64,000 nt of DNA from Tenacibaculum piscium (GTDB lineage: Bacteria; Bacteroidota; Bacteroidia; Flavobacteriales; Flavobacteriaceae), in NCBI RefSeq assembly GCF_021390715.1, contig NZ_JAJGWT010000003.1, forward strand, positions 124,001-188,000, read 5' to 3'. The position numbers were made by a program, and so were the translations under genes. The notes below the pieces were generated by a model. It searched no databases and was not told the origin of the DNA. It saw only the letters and a list, made by a program, of their open reading frames with translations. Of the stretch, positions 9,289-17,348 are shown in pieces; the first letter of the stretch is position 1, and each line of letters starts with the position of its first letter.

Positions 9289-11331
9289 ATGAATGCAGAT
9301 TCTTTTACTATTTTAAAATATAAACATATAAATAATACTTTTTCTTTATTTATTCTTTGTTTTTTTATTTTTATATCTTCAAATATTGCACTTGCAAAAC
9401 CAATAAATAGCAGTCCTAACGTACGCTTAAAGATCAGTACAGCTACCGCAGAAAGAAATACCAGAATATATTATACCCAAGGAAAAACAACAAATTTCGA
9501 TAATGGATATGATGGTTCTTTATTTGGAGGAGTTGCACTTAGTTTTGCATTATATACACAATTAGTTTCAGATAAAAATGGGAAAAAATTAGGCATTCAA
9601 ACAGTACCACAAGCGTATGAAAAAATGGTAATTCCTATTGGATTAATTATCAGTGCAAATCAAGAAATAACTTTTTCAGCAACAATTGAAAACTTCCCAG
9701 AAAACCTTGAAGTATATTTAGAAGATAGGGTTAATAATTTATTTATCAATCTATCAAAAGGTACACATAATCATACAATTACTAAAAATACCAATGGTGT
9801 TGGACAGTTTTTTTTACATACTTCTTTTACTGGTATTCCTATGCCTCCAAGCACAGCAACATGGACGGGAAATACCAATAATGATTGGCATATTTTCTCT
9901 AATTGGTTTTCAAATACCGTACCTTCCGCTACTAGCGATATTATTATTCCTGCTGATTTAAATAAGTATCCAACAGCAAATTCGGCGGTAACTTTTAAAT
10001 CGTTAACCTTACATTCAGGAGCTTCTTTTATCCCTAAAGATAAAGTTACAGGTAACATCACCTATAAAAGAATGATTCCTGATACTAAATGGCATTTAAT
10101 TTCATCGCCTGTTTTAGGAGAGAATACTCAAAATATTATTCAAAATGAACCTTTAGCAACAGGATTACAGACGAATATCGGACTTGCAAATTTTAGTAAT
10201 GATGGAAATACTCCTTGGATTTACGCCACGAAAACAAGTAATAATGATATTTTATCAGGAAAAGGAATGTCTGTAAAATTAACAACACCTAAAGATTTCT
10301 CCTTTACAGGAAGGGCAAATACATCAAGTGTTTCTTACCCTATTTCAACAGGTTCTCGAAATAATTTTAATTTAGTCGGAAATCCATTTACAGCATATAT
10401 AAATTCTCAAAACTTTGCACTTAGCAACACAAACGTACTTGAATCTCAAACAATTTGGATTTGGAATGGCTCATATTATGAAACGTATAATGCCAATAAT
10501 CCTATTGAAATCGCACCAGGACAAGCATTTTTTGTGGAAGCAATAAGCAATGAAAATATTATTTTTGATGCTTCAAATCAAAAACATCAAACAACAGATA
10601 CTTTTAAAAGACCACAAAAAAACCCGTCTTTTGAATTATTTGTAACAGATGAAAAAAACACAAAATCTACAAAAGTTTTCTATGTCGAAAACAAAACAAC
10701 TGGCTTTGATAATGGCTATGATTCTAAAATATTTGGAGGCACAACATCTTCAAATTTTGAAGTATTTACCGAATTAATCACCAAAAATAAACAACATAAA
10801 AATCAACCAAAATTAGCCATACAAACATTGCCGACTTCTAAAATTGAAGAACTAATAATCCCTATTGGTTTAAACGCAAAAAAATCTCAAAAAATAACTT
10901 TTTCGATTCATAAAACAAACTTTCCTGAAAATATTCAAATTTATTTAGAAGATAGAATCAACAATACTTTCACGAATATTTCAACTAAAAAACATCCATT
11001 AATTTTAGAAAATAACACAAAATCTAGCGGAAGATTCTATATTCATACCACTACTGATAATTTAGAAAAAAATAATATTCAGAAAAAAATACAGAAAATT
11101 TCTATTTATAAATCAGCCAATAATACCCTTATAATTACAGGACTAGAAAATCAAGAAACACAAAAAGTATCTTTAAAGATATTTTCTATTTTAGGGAAAA
11201 AAATGCTCAACAAACAATTTAAAGCCATGCAAACAAACATTATTGAAATACCAAAAATGGCAAAAGGGATTTATATTGTCGAATTACATACTGATTTAGG
11301 AAAAATCAACAAAAAAATTATATTTGATTAA
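9289..11331 (+). CDS. T9SS type A cargo protein with a duplicated surface domain
   Basis: A 680-residue exported protein. The signal peptide has a hydrophobic core at about residues 19-34 and a likely ALA-KP cleavage site. Residues about 46-180 and 447-588 are two copies of one domain, sharing the FDNGYD, FGG, LxIQT.P, V/IIPIGL, FPEN..V/IYLEDR and FxxHT elements. Between them is a region with WTGNTNNDW and SNWF, common in flavobacterial surface proteins. The last 75 residues (from about 604) form a T9SS type A sorting tail, ending KGIYIVEL and KKIIFD. It is therefore probably translocated by T9SS and anchored or released at the cell surface. Only 3 bp separate it from the PqqD/HprK-like gene. 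Its biological role is unknown. Confidence 0.82.
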   Translation: MNADSFTILKYKHINNTFSLFILCFFIFISSNIALAKPINSSPNVRLKISTATAERNTRIYYTQGKTTNFDNGYDGSLFGGVALSFALYTQLVSDKNGKKLGIQTVPQAYEKMVIPIGLIISANQEITFSATIENFPENLEVYLEDRVNNLFINLSKGTHNHTITKNTNGVGQFFLHTSFTGIPMPPSTATWTGNTNNDWHIFSNWFSNTVPSATSDIIIPADLNKYPTANSAVTFKSLTLHSGASFIPKDKVTGNITYKRMIPDTKWHLISSPVLGENTQNIIQNEPLATGLQTNIGLANFSNDGNTPWIYATKTSNNDILSGKGMSVKLTTPKDFSFTGRANTSSVSYPISTGSRNNFNLVGNPFTAYINSQNFALSNTNVLESQTIWIWNGSYYETYNANNPIEIAPGQAFFVEAISNENIIFDASNQKHQTTDTFKRPQKNPSFELFVTDEKNTKSTKVFYVENKTTGFDNGYDSKIFGGTTSSNFEVFTELITKNKQHKNQPKLAIQTLPTSKIEELIIPIGLNAKKSQKITFSIHKTNFPENIQIYLEDRINNTFTNISTKKHPLILENNTKSSGRFYIHTTTDNLEKNNIQKKIQKISIYKSANNTLIITGLENQETQKVSLKIFSILGKKMLNKQFKAMQTNIIEIPKMAKGIYIVELHTDLGKINKKIIFD

Positions 11332-11334
11332 ATT

Positions 11335-12462
11335 ATGATTTTAGAAAAAAAACTTGAAGATAAAAGCATTTTATGGCTTCAAAATAAAAATCAATATATT
11401 GTTGTTGAACCCGTTGTTGCACAAATAATAACACTTTTAAATAATAATTTTTCAAACAAAGAAATTGCTCATATTTTAGCAGATAAAATAAGTGTTCCTG
11501 AACAAGAACTAATTGATTTTATTCAAAAAATAGCCAACAATATACTTTCTGAAAACAAAGACGATAACAATCTTAAAAATGAGATTATTCTTGATGTTCC
11601 TCAAAAATTTGAGTATCATTATTATTACAAAATGAATACTGTTATTCTTAAAGTGAGTTTTTTATCGGATTATGAAAAATATTTAGTGCATCCAAAATTT
11701 GCACATTTAGAAGTCGAAAACACTAAAGATACATTTAAAGAAACGCATCATTATAAAGTTTATAGTACCAAAAAATACATTTCTTTTTCTATTGATAATG
11801 AGGTTATAAATACTTGGGCGTTAGATGAAGTTCATTATTTTCAAGGAAAATTTTCTATGAAAATTGTAGAACATATCCACCAAAAAGAAGAAGCAGAATG
11901 GCTGGGCGTTTTTCACGCATCCGCAATAAGTAACGGCAAAGAATCTATGCTTTTTTTAGGCGATTCTGGTAACGGAAAAAGCACTTCGTTAGCCTTATTA
12001 CAAGCTAATGACTTTACCTGTTTAGCCGACGATTTTGTACCGATTGATGCCGAAAAAAAACATATTTATAGTTTTCCTTCGGCAATTTCTATCAAAAAAA
12101 ATAGCTTGCCTGCCCTACTTCCTATTTATCCTGAATTGGAAACTTCGGCAGAATATAATTTTGAAAGATTACATAAAATTGTACGTTACTTAATTCCTAA
12201 CAACACCGATTATCAACAACATTTGCCTTGCAAAGCATTGGTTTTTATCAAATATGAAAAAGATAGTGATTTACATATTTCAGAAATATCAAACTTAAAT
12301 GCTTTTGAGCAATTAGTTCCTGATTCTTGGCTATCGCCAATTGCTGAAAATGCGGAGAAATTTTTAAATTGGTTTGAAAAACTGCCTTGTTATCAACTTA
12401 CCTATTCTGATAACAAAAAAATGATTGCTACGGTGCATAAAATTTTTAATGATGAATTATAA
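11335..12462 (+). CDS. PqqD-like domain plus HPr kinase-like protein
   Basis: A 375-residue cytosolic protein with two parts. Residues 1-75 resemble PqqD, the small peptide-binding (RiPP recognition element) fold, with hydrophobic and ILLxxNNxxSxxEIAxxL-like spacing. Residues about 185-370 resemble the HPr kinase/phosphorylase P-loop domain: Walker A GDSGNGKST (209-217), the Walker-B-like CLADDFVPI (229-237) and the preceding FHAS (193-196). True HprK phosphorylates Ser46 of HPr, but such fusions occur in peptide-modification clusters and their targets are mostly unknown. It sits 3 bp after the T9SS protein and overlaps the nucleotidyltransferase gene, so the three are one transcription unit. 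I call no specific reaction. Confidence 0.7.
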   Translation: MILEKKLEDKSILWLQNKNQYIVVEPVVAQIITLLNNNFSNKEIAHILADKISVPEQELIDFIQKIANNILSENKDDNNLKNEIILDVPQKFEYHYYYKMNTVILKVSFLSDYEKYLVHPKFAHLEVENTKDTFKETHHYKVYSTKKYISFSIDNEVINTWALDEVHYFQGKFSMKIVEHIHQKEEAEWLGVFHASAISNGKESMLFLGDSGNGKSTSLALLQANDFTCLADDFVPIDAEKKHIYSFPSAISIKKNSLPALLPIYPELETSAEYNFERLHKIVRYLIPNNTDYQQHLPCKALVFIKYEKDSDLHISEISNLNAFEQLVPDSWLSPIAENAEKFLNWFEKLPCYQLTYSDNKKMIATVHKIFNDEL

Positions 12463-13528
12463 AGAAACGTTATTTTTTATCGGAAAATGTTTAACGATTA
12501 CCCATGAAAAAGATAATCGTATTTTAGTTGAAAAAGAATTAAAATCCGATACTATAAATTGGGATAATATTGTTAAAATAACTACTGGTCATTATGTATT
12601 TCCTGCATTATATTGCAACTTAAAACGTGCTGATTTCCTTCATTATTTACCCGAAGATTTAGTAGAATATATGAAATATATTACTGACTTAAATCGGGAT
12701 AGAAATCAGCAAATAATTAAAGAAGCTAAAGAAATAAACACACTATTATTAGCAAATAATATTACGCCTATTTTCTTAAAAGGAACAGGGAATTTATTAG
12801 AAGGTTTGTACCAAGATATTGCCGAACGAATGGTTGGTGATGCTGATATATTGGTCAATAATAACAATTTTAGAAAAGCAATACGTGTTCTAAAAGAAAA
12901 TGGATACAGTGAAAAATCTGAAAATTTTGTAGATAATACACTTGTAAATAGACATTATCCGAAATTAACAAAAAAAGGTAAAATAACTGCTATTGAAGTT
13001 CATTATAAAATGGTTCGTAACGAAAAAGGATTTTCCTATAATGATGTAAAAAACAGTTTAAAAACTTTAAAGGATACAACTACAATACTATCATATAATA
13101 ATCAACTATTATTAACCTGCTTTAATAAACAAATTAATGATAGAGGACAATGGACAAAAAGTATTGCTTTTAGAAACTTTTATGACGTGTATTTATTATC
13201 AAAATTTACCGATACAGAAACAGTAATCAGCAATTTTAAACATTCTGAAGCGGATTATTTGAACAATTTTATAGCTAGTTGTAGTTATTTTTTTAATGCA
13301 CCTATTTCCTTAAAATATACCAAAACAAAACAGGCTAAAAGTTTCGTAAAAAAACAAGTTTCATTAATGAAAAGACCAAAAATTTTTACTTTAAATAAAA
13401 ATTTCTGGTCTTTTTATTTTACATCTAAAGAAACTTTATCAGTAATGATAAAAGCATTTTATCTAAAAGAATATAGAACCTATATTTTTGATAGAATAAA
13501 AGAACTTAAAACATCTAAACAAAATTAA
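12449..13528 (+). CDS. Nucleotidyltransferase-family protein (PF14907-like)
   Basis: A 359-residue protein with the signature of the uncharacterised NTP_transf_5 group. It has FLKGTGNLLEGLY, followed by the metal-binding Asp pair in ERMVGDADILV, then a conserved EVHYKMV motif in the middle of the protein. This matches a DNA polymerase beta-like nucleotidyltransferase fold, which would transfer a nucleoside monophosphate to an unknown acceptor. I start at the ATG-ATG pair (12449/12452), which overlaps the upstream gene by 11-14 bp; an in-frame TTG at 12425 is less likely. The overlap indicates translational coupling with the kinase-like gene. It ends tail-to-tail with mpl, sharing a TTAA. Confidence 0.7.
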   Translation: MMNYKETLFFIGKCLTITHEKDNRILVEKELKSDTINWDNIVKITTGHYVFPALYCNLKRADFLHYLPEDLVEYMKYITDLNRDRNQQIIKEAKEINTLLLANNITPIFLKGTGNLLEGLYQDIAERMVGDADILVNNNNFRKAIRVLKENGYSEKSENFVDNTLVNRHYPKLTKKGKITAIEVHYKMVRNEKGFSYNDVKNSLKTLKDTTTILSYNNQLLLTCFNKQINDRGQWTKSIAFRNFYDVYLLSKFTDTETVISNFKHSEADYLNNFIASCSYFFNAPISLKYTKTKQAKSFVKKQVSLMKRPKIFTLNKNFWSFYFTSKETLSVMIKAFYLKEYRTYIFDRIKELKTSKQN

Positions 13529-14877
13529 ATCAAATTCTTAACAGCATCAAAATTTAATCCTCCGTAATTACCAGAACTCATTAATAATAAAGCTGTATTT
13601 TCTAAGTTTTGATTAAATAAAAACTCTTTAAAATCTGCTGGATTTGTATAGATAATTAAATCATCACGTTCAAAAGAAGTTGCTATTTGTTGTTCTGTAA
13701 CTTCTTTTAATTGTTTTATTTTTACCGCATCTGGTGAATAAAATACAACTGCTTTATCAGCTTTAGCTAATGCGCCTTTATACTCTTTTAAAAATTCTGC
13801 ATTTAAGCTAGAATACGTGTGCAATTCTAAACAGGCTAAAACACTGCGTTCTTTATATTGATTTTTTACCGCCCTGGTAGTTGCTTTTACTTTACTTGGG
13901 CTGTGAGCAAAATCTTTAAAAATTACCGAACTTTTATTTTCTGCAATTTTTTCTAAACGTTTACTTGCGCCTTTAAAACTAGCAATTGCTTCATAAAATT
14001 CATCTTCATCAATTCCCATGTGCTGACAAATCCACTTTGCACCTGCTATATTTTGTAAATTATGTTCTCCAAAAATTTCTAAAGGTAAATCGCCGTCTGG
14101 AGAATCTAAATAGGTAATTCCATTATCAATAAAATATTCAGGTGTTTTATATGGATAAATTTTAATAGCATTGGTCGAGTTTTCAACAATATCTTTTAAA
14201 ACAGCATCTTCCTCATTATATACCATTATTCCGCCATTTATTAGCGAATCTGTAAAAATTTTAAACTGCTCATTATAGTTTTCAATAGTTGGAAAAACAT
14301 TTATATGATCCCAAGCAATTCCGCTTAACAACGCAATATTTGGTTTGTATAAATGAAATTTTGGACGCATATCAATCGGCGAACTTAAATATTCATCACC
14401 TTCTAAAACAATAAATTCATTTTCTTTGGTTAAATGCACCATAGTTTCAAAACCATCTAACTGCGCCCCGACCATATAATCAACTTCTTTTTCATGATAA
14501 TTCATCACATGTAAAATCATTGAAGTAATAGTTGTTTTTCCGTGAGAACCTCCAATAACGACACGCGTTTTATCTTTTGATTGCTCATATAAAAATTCAG
14601 GATATGAATATATTTTAACACCTAATTCTTGTGCTTTTAACAATTCTGGATTGTCTTTTTTAGCGTGCATTCCTAAAATTATAGCCTCTAAATCAGTACT
14701 TATCTTTTCTGGAAACCAACCAAATTCGTTGGGCAATAATCCGTGTTTTTCTAAACGAGCTTTAGATGGATTATGAATCGTATCGTCACTTCCTGTTATG
14801 ATGTCTCCTTTTTGATGTAGGGCAATTGCTAAATTATGCATTGCACTTCCGCCGATAGCTATAAAATGTACTCTCAT
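13525..14877 (-). CDS. mpl: Mpl-type UDP-N-acetylmuramate tripeptide ligase (Mur ligase family)
   Basis: A 450-residue Mur ligase. The N-terminal Rossmann domain starts MRVHFIAIGGSAMHNLA, the central ATPase domain has the P-loop GGSHGKTT (about 108-115) and the LEGDEY Mg/substrate region, and a C-terminal ligase domain includes DFAHSP. Length and the HFIAIGGSAMHNLA start fit Mpl, which joins recycled L-Ala-gamma-D-Glu-meso-DAP to UDP-MurNAc for peptidoglycan recycling; MurC is the alternative but usually starts with a GxGGxGM motif. It acts in the cytosol. It converges on the nucleotidyltransferase gene with a 4-bp overlap. Confidence 0.82.
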   Translation of the reverse strand: MRVHFIAIGGSAMHNLAIALHQKGDIITGSDDTIHNPSKARLEKHGLLPNEFGWFPEKISTDLEAIILGMHAKKDNPELLKAQELGVKIYSYPEFLYEQSKDKTRVVIGGSHGKTTITSMILHVMNYHEKEVDYMVGAQLDGFETMVHLTKENEFIVLEGDEYLSSPIDMRPKFHLYKPNIALLSGIAWDHINVFPTIENYNEQFKIFTDSLINGGIMVYNEEDAVLKDIVENSTNAIKIYPYKTPEYFIDNGITYLDSPDGDLPLEIFGEHNLQNIAGAKWICQHMGIDEDEFYEAIASFKGASKRLEKIAENKSSVIFKDFAHSPSKVKATTRAVKNQYKERSVLACLELHTYSSLNAEFLKEYKGALAKADKAVVFYSPDAVKIKQLKEVTEQQIATSFERDDLIIYTNPADFKEFLFNQNLENTALLLMSSGNYGGLNFDAVKNLI

Positions 14878-14983
14878 TTAAATATTCTAAATTTTATGTA
14901 AAGATAATAAACTATAAAAATGGTTTACTAGTTTGTTTATAAAAAATAATTAGAATATTTTCTTCGGATACATAAAAAACAGT

Positions 14984-15015
14984 AAAAAAGGCTTCCAAAA
15001 TTGGAAGCCTTTTTT
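14984..15015 (-). terminator. Terminator after the alcohol dehydrogenase gene
   Basis: AGGCTTCCAA and TTGGAAGCCT pair around an AA loop, flanked by A6 on one side and T6 on the other. The stem is perfect and works in both directions, but the gene that ends here (stop at 15040) is on the minus strand. Confidence 0.85.
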
Positions 15016-15039
15016 CTCTAAAAACTAAAAATAGTATTA

Positions 15040-16191
15040 TTATACTGTAGCAACTACACCATTATAACATGCTTGATAAAGTGCTTTAATTTCTTCGAAT
15101 TTTGGTTTTCTTGGGTTAAAAAGCGTACAAGGATCTTTCATTGCATTTTCAGTTAATGTATCCAATTTAGCTTCCCAATCTTCTTTTGAAATTCCGTATT
15201 CTTTTAAAGAAGCAACAACTCCAGCAGTTTCACGTAAAGTTGAAATATCTTGTGCAAAATCTTCTGCAGTAGATTTCCCTAACATTTTAGCTAAAATTTC
15301 GTATTTATCGGTTACTTTTGAGTTGAAACGAACAACATTAGGCATTAAAATAGCATTCGCACATCCATGAGGAATACCAAAAGTACCACCTAATTGATGT
15401 GACATTGAATGTACAATTCCTAACCAAACATTGGTAAACGCCATACCTCCCATACAAGAAGCATCATGCATTATTTGACGTGCTTCTAAGTTTTGTGGCT
15501 CCTCAAGAACGGTCGGTAATGTTTTAAATACTAAATCAATAGCCTCTTTTGCTAAAGCGTCATTATACCTGTCGGAAATATTTGAAGCAAAAGCCTCTAC
15601 CCCATGACTTAATACGTCTAAACCTGTGTTTGCAGTAACATGTTTTGGCATACTTACACAAAGCTCACCATCAATAATTGCAACATCTGGTGTTAATTCG
15701 TGCGATACAATTGGGTATTTTGTTCCTTTTTCTCTATCAGTAATTACTGAAAGTCCTGTAACCTCAGTTCCTGTACCACTTGTTGAAGGTATTGCTACAA
15801 AAATTGCTTTATTACGCAAAGGTTTTACAGCAAAAGGAGCCGCTAATTCTTCTAGTTTTGAATCTGGATATTCATAATAAATCCACATTGCTTTGGCTGC
15901 ATCAATAGCCGAACATCCTCCTAAACCGATAATAATATCTGGTTGTTCTTGTGTGAAAAAAGCCGCACCTTTAAGTACTGTATCAATTGATGGATCTGGC
16001 TCTACTCCTTCAAATATTGAAGATTCTATTGAAGCTTCTGAAAGAAATTTTTGAGTTCTTTCTAAAGAACCATTTTTCTTTACAGAACTACCACCGATAA
16101 CGATAACTGCTTTGTTTCCTTTTAAGTTTTTTATGTTTTCAAGACTTCCTAATCCGTGATGTATTTCTTTTGGTACAATAAATTTTGCCAT
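15040..16191 (-). CDS. Iron-containing alcohol dehydrogenase
   Basis: A 383-residue member of the group III, metal-dependent alcohol dehydrogenases. The NAD(P)-binding GGS and GLGGCSAIDAAKA motifs lie in the N-terminal half. The family signature runs through PTTSGTGTEV-like PSTSGTGTEVT, and the metal ligands are visible as TPDVAIIDGEL (Asp), DVLSHGVEAF (His), HSMSHQLGG (His) and GIPHGCANA (His). It probably oxidises alcohols or reduces aldehydes using NAD(P)(H); the substrate cannot be read from sequence. The AraC regulator gene lies 116 bp upstream on the same strand and may control it. Confidence 0.92.
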   Translation of the reverse strand: MAKFIVPKEIHHGLGSLENIKNLKGNKAVIVIGGSSVKKNGSLERTQKFLSEASIESSIFEGVEPDPSIDTVLKGAAFFTQEQPDIIIGLGGCSAIDAAKAMWIYYEYPDSKLEELAAPFAVKPLRNKAIFVAIPSTSGTGTEVTGLSVITDREKGTKYPIVSHELTPDVAIIDGELCVSMPKHVTANTGLDVLSHGVEAFASNISDRYNDALAKEAIDLVFKTLPTVLEEPQNLEARQIMHDASCMGGMAFTNVWLGIVHSMSHQLGGTFGIPHGCANAILMPNVVRFNSKVTDKYEILAKMLGKSTAEDFAQDISTLRETAGVVASLKEYGISKEDWEAKLDTLTENAMKDPCTLFNPRKPKFEEIKALYQACYNGVVATV

Positions 16192-16307
16192 CGTAATGTT
16201 GTTTTATAATTATGATGCAAAACTACTGCGACGCTTTCAAAAAAGAATTACGAATACGGTTCAATTACTTATGAAAAAAGTCCAAGTTTGTTTTGTCGAG
16301 TTTTTAT

Positions 16308-17144
16308 CTAATAAATATCTCTAGGGTTTACACCAAATTTATTCTTAAAGGCAATACTAAAATTAGATAAATTGTTATACCCATACTCTAAATAAATATC
16401 AGAAGCTTTTAAACTACCGTTTTCTAAGGCTTCTTTTGCTTTTTGCAAGCGCTTGTCTTGTAACCATTTTCCCGGTGTTACGTTGTATTCTGAGGTGAAA
16501 TGACGTTTAAAGGTAGATAAACTCATGTTGCATAAAAAGGCGATTTCTTCTAATTTTAAGTTAGAATACACATTACTTTCTACCGTTTTTTTAAAAGATG
16601 AACTTTCTTTAGCTATTAAGGAATGTAAGTAAATTTCAAATTTTTCGCCATATTTACCTAATAAATAGAGCATTATCTCTTCAAATTTAACCGAAAGAAT
16701 TTTATCTTTAAAAGCGGTATTTGTTAATGTAATACTTGTTAGCGAATTTAAATACCAAGTAATATACGCATCATTTTCAATAACAAAATAAGAAATCTCT
16801 TCAGGTTTAATTTTAGTTAATGTTGCATGTTTTTCTAAAAAACACTTTAATTTATCTTCAGAAAAAAAAAGAAGTTTACAGTAATAAATATCTTCATTAT
16901 CTAATAATTCTGTCCACAAACAATTACCATTTTTTATAAGTAACGACTGCTCTTTATTTACAGAAACAGCGGTATCGGCAAAATGAACCTGTTTTTTACC
17001 TACTTGCAAAAAACTAAACATATTCATGCTTAAATTCACCTTACTTTTTATAACATCATTTGTCATTTTAAAATCATAAACAAATAATTCAGGTTTTGTA
17101 ATTGTAGCACCTAAATATGCTTCGGGAATGTTTTCTATAGCCAT
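16308..17144 (-). CDS. AraC-family transcriptional regulator
   Basis: A 278-residue regulator. The C-terminal 90 residues contain the two AraC helix-turn-helix units: LKLEEIAFLCNMSLSTFKRH and then SDIYLEYGYNNLSNFSIAFK, ending FGVNPRDIY, the usual AraC signature. The N-terminal region (about 180 residues) is a likely ligand-sensing domain that I cannot place; it lacks obvious cupin metal ligands. I start at ATG 17144. The longer version from 17165 would begin with a TTG that forms part of TATATTTG, a -7 promoter element, so it would not be transcribed. It precedes the iron alcohol dehydrogenase gene on the same strand, which suggests but does not prove regulation of that gene. Confidence 0.85.
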   Translation of the reverse strand: MAIENIPEAYLGATITKPELFVYDFKMTNDVIKSKVNLSMNMFSFLQVGKKQVHFADTAVSVNKEQSLLIKNGNCLWTELLDNEDIYYCKLLFFSEDKLKCFLEKHATLTKIKPEEISYFVIENDAYITWYLNSLTSITLTNTAFKDKILSVKFEEIMLYLLGKYGEKFEIYLHSLIAKESSSFKKTVESNVYSNLKLEEIAFLCNMSLSTFKRHFTSEYNVTPGKWLQDKRLQKAKEALENGSLKASDIYLEYGYNNLSNFSIAFKNKFGVNPRDIY

Positions 17145-17162
17145 ATTTCTAAAAATAAAGGA

Positions 17163-17170
17163 CAAATATA
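17163..17170 (-). promoter_or_regulatory. -7 element of the AraC-family gene
   Basis: TATATTTG on the minus strand exactly fits TAnnTTTG and lies 18 bp before the ATG at 17144. The rest of the 17171-17348 gap contains GATGTTA/TAACATC (17224-17242), a 7-bp inverted repeat that may be an operator; I see nothing else clear. Confidence 0.5.
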
Positions 17171-17348
17171 TTATTATATTTAAAAAATATCATTAATAAA
17201 TTATGTAGTATTTTAAACAATAAGATGTTAGCATTTAACATCAAAAAAAACAATAATTGGCCCGCTTTTTGACCTACAACTCCCTTTAAAAATCAGAATT
17301 TTAATTTACATGCTTACTAACGCCTGACCGACCAAAAAAACATCCGTT

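Noticed and set aside
9771..10061. Minus-strand frame of 96 codons inside the T9SS gene
   Set aside because: It lies fully within a well-supported gene and its product has no recognisable domain.
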